Source: Dysidea avara (lineage: Eukaryota; Porifera; Demospongiae; Dictyoceratida; Dysideidae). Taken from it: 64,000 nt of DNA. The notes under the pieces are model-generated. The model was not told where the DNA came from. It searched no databases and was given only the letters and a program-made list of their open reading frames with translations. Shown piece by piece: positions 32,892 to 44,515 of the stretch (the first letter of the stretch is position 1; every line of letters begins with the position of its first letter). The position numbers were made by a program, and so were the translations under genes. Location of the stretch: assembly GCF_963678975.1 (NCBI RefSeq), contig NC_089285.1:9720694-9784693 (forward strand), given 5' to 3'.

Positions 32892-34070
32892 ATGGAAACC
32901 CTTGCACGAATCAAGAAAGTGAGAGCTGGACATCATGCATCAGCCTCAAGACTGATGAATCAGCTGGAAGAAGCAAGTACCGTCACTGGAGGACCGGCAC
33001 TCGAGAAGCTGCACCAGTGGAAACTTTCATTGAATGAAAAATTAGTTAAACTTCGCACCCTTAATGACGAAGTGTTGGCATCAATCGAGGATGATGCGAT
33101 AGCGGAAGAGATAGAACAAGCAGACGTGTTCTCTGAAAGATTGCAACAGTCAATATGTCACGTAGAGCAGCTTATTTCAACACATCGAAATACACCTCCC
33201 ACACACGGCAGTTCGCCAACAACTACCACAACCAGCACAGGTGCTGCTTCAGAACCAACGCCAGAACATAGAGTGACACCAGCTACAGATGCTGGTAGCA
33301 GAGTCAAGTTACCTAAGCTAGTGCCGAAGACCTTTAACGGCGAACTCACTAAGTGGGAAACATTCTGGAGCACATTTGAGTCATCCATACATCTTAACCC
33401 ATCATTGTCTACAGTAGATAAATTCACGTACCTAGACTCATTGCTTGAAGGTTCTGCAATGAGAGCGGTAGCGGGCTTACAACTCTCTACTTCTAATTAC
33501 ACCGAGGCAATTGACATTCTTAAGAAGCGATTTGGTAATAAACAGTTGATTATTGCTCGCCATATGGACACATTAGTAGAACTAGCATCAGTTCCATCTG
33601 CAACCAACACTAAGGCTCTTCGCCGCTTTTATGATCAAGTAGAATTTCAGGTACTAAGCCTCAAATCACTCAGTGTTCCTTTGTCTTCATATGGACATTT
33701 GTTGTCATCCTTATTTATGAACAAGTTGCCTGAAGACCTTAGATTAATTGTCAGCAGAGAAATTGGAGATGCTGAATGGACTGTAGACCAATTAATGACT
33801 ATAGTAGAGAATGAAATCAGTGCTCAGGAGAGAGCCTTTTCTTCTATTGGAGGTTCACAAGGGTCTGTGATGTCCACTACAGCAGCCTTTATTGCAGGTG
33901 ATGGCCAACCCAAGTGTTGTTATTGTAGACAGGGACACTCTTCATCATCTTGCACTGTTATAACAGACATCACCCAGAGGAAAGGTATTCTAAAGCGAAC
34001 AGGGTCTCTAGAGGACAACCACGCTCAGACTCCCAGAACCATACTGCTGCAGAACACAATGCAACAATAA
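32892..34070 (+). mobile_element. gag-like region of the BEL/Pao fossil
   Basis: The start METLARIKKVRAG precedes a helical N-terminal part, a Thr/Ser/Pro linker and KLPKLVPKTFNGELTKWETF, the conserved capsid-like region of BEL/Pao gag (DUF1759 type). A zinc knuckle, CCYCRQGHSSSSC, lies near 33,915-33,955. Part of the fossil described above. Confidence 0.85.
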
Positions 34071-34179
34071 CACCAGTTACCGCAATCCAGTTTACCAACA
34101 CTGCAGCCACCAACATTCAATTTACAAGCTCCACAGCCACTGCCACCAGGGCAGCAGGACATACCAACTACCACCCAGT

Positions 34180-37100
34180 TGTATTGCGTCAACACAGAAG
34201 TCCCAGTTTTGTTGCAAACTGCCAAGGCGTATGTACACAAATTAGATGAACCTAAGCGTGGAATGACCATTAGACTGATGCTGGATGGGGGGAGTCAGCG
34301 GTCCTACATAACACAGAGAGTGAGGGATGCACTGGGGCTGTTACCAGATTGTGTTGAACAGGTTCAGATCAAAACGTTTGGCTCGGATACCACAACAATG
34401 CAGACAGTGGAGATGGTGAGAGTTGGTATACCTCTTAAGAATGGTACCACTGTTAAATTGATGTTGTCTACAGTTCCGCTTATCTGCGAGCCACTATCTT
34501 GTCAACCGATTACATATACCAAAGAGAAGTACAGACATCTCAGAGACCTTAATTTAGCAGACGTTTCTAGAGTTGGCGATGACCTGCAAGTAGATGCCTT
34601 GATTGGCTCCGACCACTATTGGCAGCTGGTAACAGGACAAGTGATCCGTGGGCAGAGTGGTCCAACCGCCATTGATACTAATTTAGGATGGGTACTATCT
34701 GGTCCAGTCTGTAGTGATGCTAACTTGCATAAGCCGAACCCTACTCACTCGCTCCTTGTTCAAACCTCTGATGTACAGTCCATGGACCAGTTGCTTAAGA
34801 ACTTCTGGGAATTGGAGTCATTGGGTATACAATCCGTCGAACCTTCAGTCTATGACACTTTCAAACAGTTCATTAAGTTTGATGATGGCAGATATGAAGT
34901 AAGTCTCCCATGGCGCTCAGATCAGATACGGCCTCCCAGTAACTTTCTGCTAGCTAAGAGGTGACTTGAAGGACTGCTTAAGAGGCTCCGTCATCACCCT
35001 GAGGTACTACAGGAATACAATGCTATCATCCAACAACAGTTAAATCTGGGTATTGTGGAGAAGGTCAGTGATGAGGGCTGTAAGGACACTGATGTAAACA
35101 GAATCCACTATCTTCCTCATCACGCAGTCATTCGTACAGACAAACAAACAACCAAACTAAGAATAGTGTACGATGCTTCTGCTCAGGACAAAGGCCTATC
35201 TCTCAATGACTGCCTATTTTCAGGGCAAAAGTTTGACCAAAACATCTTAGATATTCTCCTCAGATTCCGCACTTACAAGGTAGCCCTTATAGCTGATGTG
35301 GAAAAAGCTTTCCTGATGATATCTGTTTCCAAGGAGGATTGTGATTCCCTAAGATTTCGATGATGTTACCAAGCCACAACCAGAGATCCAGGCGATGAGA
35401 TTCACTAGAGTTGTTTTTGGAGTGTCCGCAAGTCCCTTTCTACTCAACGCTACCATTAGCTACCATCTTGAGAATTATCATGATGACCACCCAGATTTAG
35501 TGAACACCTTGAAGCAATCCATTTACGTTGATGATGTTACATATGGTGCTGATGACAATGATGATGCTTATAACCTGTATAGTACATCGACGAAGCTGTT
35601 TGCTGATGGAGGATTTAATCTACGTAAATTTGTTACCAATTCGTCCCACTTGTGTCAGAGATTAGCTGCAGAACAGAAGTTACCAACTGAGGTGGAGTTG
35701 TATGGTTGCATTATGGAAGAAGATGCAACATACACAAGCAATCTTCTGATAGGAAGCATACCTGGAGGACATAAGGTTCTGGGCGTAAGTTGGGACCCAG
35801 TACGTGATGTGTTGTTGTTTGATATAAGGGATATAGCCAATTCTTTGCACACTTTAGAGCCAACAAAGCGAACTATTGTTGGCTTTGCTTCCCGATTTTA
35901 TGACCCTCTGGGTTTTCTAGCCCCAGCAATAATAATGTTAAAGATGTTCTTTCAGGAGCTGTGCAAGGTTAAGCTGGATTGGGATGAGCAATTATCTAGA
36001 GAAATGTTGACTAAATGGAAAGGATTGCGCTCCAGATTTCAAGGTACTGCTATCACGCTTCCTAGATGTTATTTTCAATTTATAGACAAACAGTCACCAA
36101 GCATCCTGTATGGTTTTTGTGATGCCTCCGCTGCTGTTTACGCCGCAGTTGTGTACCTCTGCGTTAGCTCACAGTCTGCTTATTTTGTAACATCCAAGAC
36201 GCGCGTAGCGCCACACAGCCAACAGACTATTCCCCGATTGGAGTTGCTATCTTGTCTCCTACTTGCCAAACTTATGTGTCATGTGTTTGAAGCACTTAAT
36301 ACAGTGATTGATGTGAAGATAGGCTCATGCTTTACAGACTCCAAGGTAGCTCTCTTTTGGATACAAGGTGAAGGCAAACAGTGGAAGCAGTTTATTCATA
36401 ACAGAGTCACAGCAATCAGACAGTTAGTGCCAGTACAACACTGGGCACATTGTGCCGGGAAAAACAACCCAGCCGACTTGCCTTCCCGTGGTGTTTCGAC
36501 CAAAGACTTGGAGAAGAGCTTGATGTGGAGACATGGCCCAGATTGGCTACCCAAGTTTTTACCTGCTGACTGTTCTGATGAGGGATCCATGCCAGAAAAC
36601 TGCATCTCAGAAATGAAGGTGAACAACCCCAGCAGTCATACTTTATTGATAGCAACAGAGAATCCTGGTATCGGGAAACTGATTAACTGTGCACACTACA
36701 GCAAATTACAAAAGCTGTTAAGGGTGACTGCACTTGTGCGGAAGTTTGCAGCAAGGTTCAAGATGGTTGGTGATGTTGCCTTGGTTGACTGGGTGATCAC
36801 TGCTTCAGACCTAGAAAGAGCAGAACTGGATTGGATTACAGATTCCCAAAACCAACTGACCAGTGAAACCAATTTTGAACTATGGAAACACCAATTGGAC
36901 TTATTTGTTGACAAACACAATATTTGGAGATGTGGTGGCAGACTGAAGAAGGCTAACATACTGTATGGACAAAAGTATCCGATTTTGCTCCTCAAACACC
37001 ATCCATTGACTACCTTGATTGTGCAACATGCACATGAGCGAACCTTGCACAGCAGTGTCAAAGATACTTTAACAGAAGTCCGGTCTAAGTACTGGCTTGT

Positions 37101-38256
37101 CAAGGGAAGGCAGTTCATTCGTAAGATCATCTATCAATGTGTCGTATGTCGTAAGCTAGAAGGCCAGCACTACAGAGCAGCACCTCCTCCGCCGTTGCCA
37201 GAATTCCGCGTGAAGGGAGCACCTCCATTTGCATATTGTGGAGTTGACTTCGCTGGACCTCTCTACATTAGGGTGGAAGATAGATCAGAGAGCAGCAAGG
37301 TGTGGATTGCTCTGTATACATGTTGTGTCACCCGTGCTGTGCACCTTGAGTTAGTCCCTGATATGACCACACAGACATTTCTGAGGTCTTTCAAACGATT
37401 CACAGCTAGAAGGGGGATTCCGCTTCAAATTATTTCGGACAATGCCAAAACCTTTGTTTCTGCTGCACTAACCCTTGATAAGATGTTAAGTGACCCAGAG
37501 GTGCAGCAGTATATGGCAGGCTTAAAAGTCCAGTGGAGATTTAATTTAGAGAAAGCACCATGGCAAGGCGGCTTTTTTGAAAGAATGGTCCAATCGATGA
37601 AACGATGTCTAAGAAAGACCATTGGCAAGTCGCAACTATCACTTGATGAGTTGACAACTGTGCTAGTTCAAGTTGAGGCCATTCTTAATTCAAGGCCGAT
37701 ATCTTATGTATCTAGTGAGGATCTTGAAGAGCCATTGACACCTAGTCATTCGTTGAGTGGTCGTCGATTACTGTGTCTACCAGATGGTACAGATGTAAAC
37801 CGAGTTGATGAGGACTTTGACATAACCTTTCAAGATCTCAGGGATAGAGCACAGAACCTTACCAAAGCACTGAATCAGTTTTGGAGTAGATGGCGTGAAG
37901 AATATCTTCTTCAGCTTAGAGAACGATACTCTACCACTGATGAGGTTGGTGTACTACGATCACCTATACCTGGTGAAGTGGTTGTGATACATGATGAGGA
38001 TCGTCCACGTACACAATGGAGACTGGGCAGAGTCAGTGAAGTACTGAAGAGTTCTGACGATCAGATAAGGGGTGTAGTACTGAAGGTCAACACTAATGGT
38101 CGACTGTCGACACTGAGAAGACCTGTTACATGCCTTTATCTGCTTGAGATTGCTCCGCAGATGTGTTCAGAGGATCAGATGCCTATTAAGATGGCTCATC
38201 AAGAGCATACAGACGCATCAGTATCCCAAGACAGATGTAAAAACCTGTCAGAGTAG
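34180..38256 (+). mobile_element. pol region of the BEL/Pao fossil
   Basis: Recognisable parts: A17-type aspartic protease (LDGGSQRSYI, about 34,280), reverse transcriptase with YVDDVTYG (about 35,524) and RNase H (FCDASAAVYAAVVY, about 36,118). The integrase follows, with its H2C2 zinc site (about 37,029-37,150) and catalytic core (CGVDFAGPLY about 37,240, IISDNAKTF about 37,432). The C-terminal region is typical of BEL/Pao. No envelope gene is seen. Confidence 0.9.
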
Positions 38257-38399
38257 CAGCTCAGAGAGCCAGACAACAAGTACTGAAGTGGATGATTGAC
38301 TCTAGTTAACCTAGTATTATGTTAACATATATGTACATGTAACATATGTTATGTTGTAATTAGGACCACTTATGTACCTTCTAAGTTGACCATGGGTCA

Positions 38400-38411
38400 A
38401 CTTGGGGGGAG
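38400..38411 (+). promoter_or_regulatory. Polypurine tract of the BEL/Pao fossil
   Basis: A G-rich run (TTGGGGGGAG) immediately precedes the 3' LTR, as expected for the plus-strand primer. Confidence 0.75.
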
Positions 38412-38544
38412 TGTGATGTAATTGTAGTGCTTTAATAAGAATAAGTTGGTCGCACGTGAGTTCACCTTGTGTCAAGTGGTGAAAACGACGGCAAAGGTTG
38501 TGACGGGTGAAGTCAACAATAAGGAACCAGACGAATCACTTACA
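38412..38544 (+). repeat. 3' LTR of the BEL/Pao fossil
   Basis: 133 bp, beginning TGTGATGTAATTG and ending CTTACA; about 94 percent identical to the 5' LTR. Confidence 0.92.
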
Positions 38545-38559
38545 CAGGGATTTGCACTA

Positions 38560-39860
38560 TTGGCTAAAGATGTAAAAAGCAAATCTGATCACATATGATT
38601 CAGAATTGAATGTGGCCTGGTGATCAAGTGTTCGATAATTGTAGACACACTCTTGCAGTACAGTATGGAAGAGTAGATCTAAGTTCCGTTTCTACAACTA
38701 CAAGGCCACTGGTAGCTGAAAATCAGTCACTAACCAGACATTGATAAATCAGGATAAATCGCCAGCATCCTCCAATGTGTCACTACCACAAATTCGCCAA
38801 AACGTGGTTCTTGCAAACTCTTCAAACTTTTGTTACTACTGTCTTGGGAGATTAAACTCTTTCATCCTGAAGTGAGGTTAGCCATAAACAGATAAGCTAC
38901 GGACACAGTTTTACAAACATTTTCATACACACAGACAAAATATTCATTCCACTTGTTACGTTCCAGTTCCATGTAAGGCCTTAGGATTGCAATCAGTGTT
39001 AATTATCTATTGGGTAGCTGGATGCCCATAAAAATATATTGAAGCCATTGGGAAACGATGATAACCGGCAGCAAAACTTTGGTAACTTACAAAGTATACG
39101 GCATACAAACTCAGTGTAAGAGTATCACACAGGAACTTCAACTGTAAACAATAGCCTTTGTTGCGAAGCACTTTGTAGGAAAGCACTGAATCACCATGAC
39201 AGTGAAGAGTGTTCAGGAAACCCAGATAAACCATCCAGGTGATTCTAAGACTTTCTTTTGTACTTTATATATGGTAAACAAGGATAACAAGCAACTGCTT
39301 GTGTGTTTTGTCTCCAGAAAACATATAGTCACATATTCTACACTTTATTAGATAACTCACTGGTGGCTTAGCCTATTTACAGCAGATAAACACCACAGGG
39401 CATAGAAATCTGGTTTAGCGCTGCTTTAATAACTTGGATGTTTCCATAGCATTCTATGTGACAATAGATTTTGTGTCCGTGGTTGTCTTTTTCTCAATGG
39501 TTTCTGTACATTCTTTATGACTAACCACAGCATCCAGTGGTTGCACAACCGCAATTAAAAGATCAGTTAAAATACTTTCCCTTACATTAAACTGGCCTAT
39601 TCAAGAAAGTGGTGTCTTCAGGGCTGTCAAGTTGAGCAATTCAGAATGAGTGAGATTCTTCCAAGCCATGACCATGATGGAGCCGATTCATGCAACCAAC
39701 TATAACCAGCAGCCTATATAGGATTCCATGTCATTATATCAGCATGGTTTCCCTGTGCTGGTTATAGCAAAATTGTGTAGCACGGGGAATACAGTACACA
39801 ACACGAGGCAGCGTCAGGAACAACAATAACAATCATGAAACGTGGTCAACGAGTAGTACA
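38560..39860. other. No gene seen; may hold part of a gypsy LTR
   Basis: No coding sequence supported. The right part may be the 3' LTR of the minus-strand gypsy fragment, which would start near 39,943 and run leftwards; its end was not determined. Confidence 0.35.
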
Positions 39861-39868
39861 GCGCATGC

Positions 39869-39970
39869 GTGTATATATATATATATATATATCACGTGTT
39901 ACATAATAGTGTGTGTGCAAGTATGAGTCAGTACACTATGTTACACTATTCCCTCCCCCCCCCCCCCCTA
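39869..39970. repeat. TA microsatellite and C-run
   Basis: A pure TA run near 39,870-39,893 and a C-run near 39,950-39,969. On the minus strand the C-run is a purine tract next to a TGTAACATAG sequence, in the right place for the polypurine tract and LTR start of the neighbouring gypsy fragment. Confidence 0.6.
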
Positions 39971-39991
39971 GAAATCTTGTGTCCTCACAAG

Positions 39992-40790
39992 TTAAGGAGT
40001 AACAAAGTCATTGTATCTTGCTGGTGGTTGACGGAGAGTAGCATTACTGGCTGAAGTGGAAGTAGTTAACGTGTTAGGTGGAGCAGCAATAGTTGAACTG
40101 TTAGGTGGAGCCGTAGTTGAACTGTTAGGTGGAGCAATACTTGAATTGTTAGTTGGAGCTGTAGTTGAACTGATAGGTGAAGCCATAGTTGAATTGTGGG
40201 GTGGAGCAGTATATCCACCCAACGATGGTGTCATTCTTCGGACTACCTCTGAATAAAGAGGGTTCTGGCTCTGGGTAGCAGATGGCAATTGTGGAATAGG
40301 GGTGGTGAGTTGCTGCGGAGTACCATAGCACAGTTTCAGTCGATTATGATGCACAACTAGTGGCTTAGTAGATGACCATACCAATTTAATTCTGTAGTTC
40401 ACTCTATCCAACACTGTATACGGTCCTCGCCTTGGTAGTACCCGCTTTTACAACAGGGGAGAAAAGCCACACTTGATCTCCAACTTGAAAGGGGGAGAAT
40501 GGTTTCTGTTGGTCATAGTGATTCTTGTTACGCCTGTGAGCAGATGAGATGTTCTTTCGGACAGTGGCATAAGCATTGTTCAAAGAATGGTGAATGTCAG
40601 CTAGGAAGGATGGAACATTTCTATCTGTCTGCTTTGGAGATCCTAAAAATACATCAATTGGAAGGGAAGGAGACCGGCCAAAGGTGATGTGAAAAGGGCT
40701 AAAGCCAGTTGTTCCGTGGATAGCTGTTCGATAAGCAAGCAACACTCTAGGAAGGTGGCTGTCCCAGTCATGTTGATGATCACTGACTTC
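39992..40790 (-). mobile_element. Ty3/gypsy integrase C-terminal fossil
   Basis: Minus-strand sequence carries LPRVLLAYRTAIHGTTGFSP and FGRSPSLPIDVFLG, typical of the end of a Ty3/gypsy integrase core. FQVGDQVWLFSP and VVHHNRLKLCYG follow, then a low-complexity Ser/Thr/Asn/Pro tail built of imperfect 10-residue repeats. Only this 3' portion is present, and it is broken. Its upstream side is cut by a satellite-bearing insertion at about 40,790. Confidence 0.85.
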
Positions 40791-41075
40791 CACCATGTAG
40801 AGAGTTCATCTGCAAACAAATCACCTGTAGAGATTTCAGCTAGAAACAAGTCACCCTGTAGAGAAGTACACACTGTAGAGAGTTCAGCTAGAAGAAGTCA
40901 CATTGTAGAGAGTTCAGCTGTAAAGAAACTACCATGTAGAGAGTTCAGCTACAAACAAATCGCCCTGTAGAAAGATCAGCTGGAAGATGTTACCTTGTAG
41001 GGAGTTCAGCTACAAACAAATCACCCTATAGAGAGTTGCAAACAAGTTATCTGTAGGGAATAATTAACATGTAAT
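40790..41075 (-). mobile_element. Fragment of the satellite end of the 14 kb element
   Basis: A few satellite units in the 11,600-13,775 orientation, ending in AATTAACATGTAATAAATG, which corresponds to the array edge at about 13,785. It joins the gypsy fossil on the left and a MITE on the right. Confidence 0.75.
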
Positions 41076-41089
41076 AAATGTATTGCGAT

Positions 41090-41562
41090 CAGTGTTGGGA
41101 GTAACGCGTTACATACGTGTAACGCGTTACGTAATATTATTACTTTTGTGGTGATTAAGTAATATAACGAAATACGCTATAAAAACAGATAATATTACTC
41201 AAGTTACTTCCCTTACAAATGTAACGCGTTACCTAAGTAATATAGTTACTGTAACGAATCTAATAATTACGTAATATTATTACTATAGGTAACGAAGTTA
41301 CTAATCTCGTTAGTAATCCACTGAGTAACGCCTAGCCACAATGAAGTAATGAAGCCTACTAAATGAAGCTTATTCACCAGCTTCTTACTTATAACCAAGA
41401 TTTGCACACTGCCAAACAACGAAATCATGTCACGTGATAAGGTGGTAGTTTCACACGTGACAGCTTAAGGCTGTGGATACAAAGTAATATAATATGTAAT
41501 ATTATTATGTTACTTTATTTTATGGGTAATATGTAATTGTAACTAAATAGTTCAGTTGCAAG
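41090..41562. mobile_element. GTTAC-rich MITE, left end intact
   Basis: Starts CAGTGTTGGGAGTAACGCG. The interior matches the MITE copies at 7,595-8,017 and 47,995-49,170, including TCACGTGATAAGGTGGTAGT. Similarity ends at AGTTGCAAGT, so the right end is missing. Confidence 0.75.
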
Positions 41563-41569
41563 TACACCT

Positions 41570-43900
41570 CTACGATAAATCCCAGGTTTGTAAGTCAGAG
41601 ATAATGTGGTATACCCAAAATTAAAGAAAGTACAGTACTTATCATTAACTACTGACCTGTGGACTAGTTGTGCTGCCCACCCGTATCCTACTCTAACTGT
41701 TCACTACTGATAAGGGTTGGGCACTTCACACAGGCAGAATATTTCCGAAGCAGTTAACCCTCTCACCGCCACAACCGCCATATGGCAGTTTCAATATATA
41801 AACGCCCATATCATCACATTCTAAACGCTCTATAACTTCAGTCGAGCGTTTCAGTTGCTACTGCGTTTATCCTGTAGTGGCGACGTCTTTAAGTGAACGG
41901 GAACAGGAATAACCGGTCTCTCATGCACTATTGCTCAGGTAGATGATGCAGTCGCGTACTTTCGGAATGTCAATAAGGCAACAACCCAGCTAAAGCTGGT
42001 AAAGAATAGTACAATAAAAAACTGTACTCTGAAACTTTAAAATATTTCATGTACTTGGATATTGAACGGAGTTTACGGGTAATGCGTGATGGTGGTTGAA
42101 TTTCCAGTACACTCTGATCAATTGTGCCCACACACCTTCCAATATAATACTCTTCTTTGGAATGTTCTGAGCCACAGTAAAAGCTTTGTGATACTAAGCA
42201 GCACACAATGCATATAATCTATGGCAGTACTATCCACTACATTGTAATTCTGCAAAAGCATTACCCAAGAAGATCCCTGATTCCCTTAGTGATAGATCCA
42301 TTTGGATCATTAGCAGAATGGATAAACGTGTGTGTGTCTCCTTGCAGCGATGTGAAAAGTGACCCCAGGTTGTAAATACTATAGACAGTGAAAATATCCA
42401 TTAAACTGGATCGAGTTTAACACCTAACATTTAGCTGGAAGATCACATGTTCCTGTGTACTATTCTGGTGTGCAAAGCACATCCTGCAGTGCAAGCACAA
42501 GTCTTCTAGGAGGGTCTGGGGGCATGTCCCCCCCCAGGACATTTTTTAAAATTTGAGATTGAATCTGAGACCACTTTCATCTACTTATTACTGAACTTTA
42601 TGAACATACATTTTATAGAGAATCAATTGTGTTTATTAGAGAATCAATTGTGTTTATTAGTAATACATGTAAAAAATTTGTATTGCTGCATGCATATTTA
42701 AAAACTATGAATCAATGCATTGTACAGCCAGTTTGTAGACTTAGCTGGGCTAAATGCTTTGTTACAAGTGGTGTTGAGTCAACACAGATACTAGAGTTGG
42801 CAATGAAAAAATCAATCTCTATAGTTTCTCCTCCAACTCTGGGTGATCAAACCTACCCAAGTCTACATCAAAACTGTTAATAGTATGGTGATTCCCCTTG
42901 CTGTTTTCGTAGCGCGCATTTTAATTTTCCATGATTTTCAAGTTTTAAAATAAAAAAGGGCAGTAGCCTCAGCAGTGCTGTTTAGTGCACTTCAATGTTT
43001 CCATGAATGGTGCATTACATGGTGGTCATTATACTATTGAAATCAGATGCAGATTCTTGGGGAAATGGATGCTGCAAGTTTCTAAATCAAAGCGTGAGCA
43101 AGAACATCAGCTTGCGTTGGCACGTGAACACTATAAAGCTCCACTTAAGAAGGTCCAAAAAGGTGCAAGGCCGTTTGTAACCCAACCTTGCACTTCGTTA
43201 CGTGAGTTTCAGTTGGTTGATTTTTGATTGCAGACCAGTGAAGTGCTGTTTTAGTGAAAATTGAAGTTCTGCGAATCACCTTTTAAGCTGTGTATTTTGT
43301 AGAGCACCTCACCCAATAATCCAAAAAAGCACTATCCAACTAGCTATTTCTCTTGCGAATTGCAATAGAGATCAAAACTAACTCTCGGACCTGCCGTGTG
43401 CAGAATGCTTTTATCACCTGCCTTTCATTTTGGCCACTCTCTCCAGCCAGTGCATTCTCTACACATTCTAACCACGAAATGGCTATCTTATATTTAATAT
43501 CATACCTCCACTTCGCAAATATCATACCTCCACTTCGCAAAGATTACTTTTTTCTTCTCCTGGAAAGCGCCACTTGTGTAATCAGTGTAGTGATTGCTTC
43601 TTCACAACATTGACAGTAACCCACAGTTGATAATTGGGGGAAACATGAGATGTAGTGCTCTAGCTTACGCATGCGCATTGAGTCGATGCTTCAGCGGGAT
43701 CAAGACTTCACGCAGTGATTAAATAGCTTCGGTAGGGAGAGGTAACAATACGATAATAACTATAATAATACACGTTATAAAGAATAACAGTTATGAAAAA
43801 TTTGATCAGCACAAATGGCCGATCAATGTAACCATTGATCAGTCAACAGCATCACTTAGTCAGAAAATGGCCCATGGCCGACCGTTATAATTTCATATTT
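41570..43900. other. No gene seen
   Basis: Contains a possible piggyBac-style left end (TTAACCCTCTCACCGCC, 41,757) without a partner. Tandem duplications of 22 bp (about 42,617-42,660) and 23 bp (about 43,497-43,541) are present. An 80-residue frame at 42,985-43,227 has no recognised domain. Confidence 0.4.
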
Positions 43901-43922
43901 AATGCATGTTTTAATTACTAAC

Positions 43923-44405
43923 CATGCACTTCATCACAATGTTCCTGGTCACCCAGGGTTGTCCAATCAAATGATGTGGTATGACACTCATATTCTTTAC
44001 CAGGGTTTACTTCTTCACTGTGATTATGTTCCATACTAGGAGTTCCTTCTTCACTGTGATTGAATGCTTTGCTAGAATTCACTTCTTCATTACAACTGAA
44101 TTCTTGACGGGGAGTTAACTCTTCAAAATGTGCATCTTCACTAGGCATTGCTCCTACTTTTAATTGAGCTTCAGTAGTTTCCAAGTATTCCTGGAATGTC
44201 TAATCTTCGTCTATTTGTTGTTGTTCATCTTCATTGACAGTGCTAGTAACGTTAGCTGTTTCATCATCATGCTGGCAATCATCAGATTCAACTTCATAGC
44301 TGTGTTCAGGGTGCATCTCTGCATGTTTCGTTTCATCATCATGCTGGCAATCATCAGATTCAACTTCATAGCTGTGTTCAGGGTGCATCTCTGCATGTTT
44401 CTTAT
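43923..44405 (-). pseudogene. Acidic exon with a perfect 24-residue duplication
   Basis: A minus-strand exon with an acceptor after TATTTTAG at 44,406 and a donor CATG|GTTAGT at 43,922. It encodes a hydrophilic, Glu/His/Ser-rich protein of unknown function. KHAEMHPEHSYEVESDDC and its continuation occur twice in tandem: a 72-bp DNA repeat, 44,258-44,401, with identical copies. Looser repeats of the type HSEEvNPgKE follow. One in-frame TAG lies between the duplicated part and ETTEAQLKVG. The piggyBac element is inserted about 110 bp upstream. Confidence 0.45.
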
Positions 44406-44515
44406 CTAAAATACTTATACAGAAACACACTCTGCCTGAAGACCAAAACATAGCTAGTTGTAATGCAGTATGTTGTTGGCTAGCTACAGTAGCATGCAGG
44501 TAGCAATAGACTTAA

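Larger units (their letters stand above)
32493..38544 (+). mobile_element. BEL/Pao LTR retrotransposon fossil
   Basis: A nearly complete element bounded by 133-bp direct repeats and flanked by a CAGGG 5-bp target duplication (32,488-32,492 and 38,545-38,549). Parts in order: 5' LTR, primer-binding site, gag-like region, aspartic protease, reverse transcriptase, RNase H, zinc-binding and core integrase, polypurine tract, 3' LTR. The LTRs differ at 8 of 133 sites (about 6 percent), so the insertion is not recent. The coding region has about two or three breaks; it is a fossil. Confidence 0.93.

Noticed and set aside
41757-41800. TTAACCCTCTCACCGCC as a second piggyBac end
   Set aside because: No matching inverted end with TTAA was found nearby, so a complete element is not supported.
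42985-43227. 80-residue frame as a gene
   Set aside because: No motif, no splice support and no similarity I recognise; composition like the surrounding non-coding DNA.
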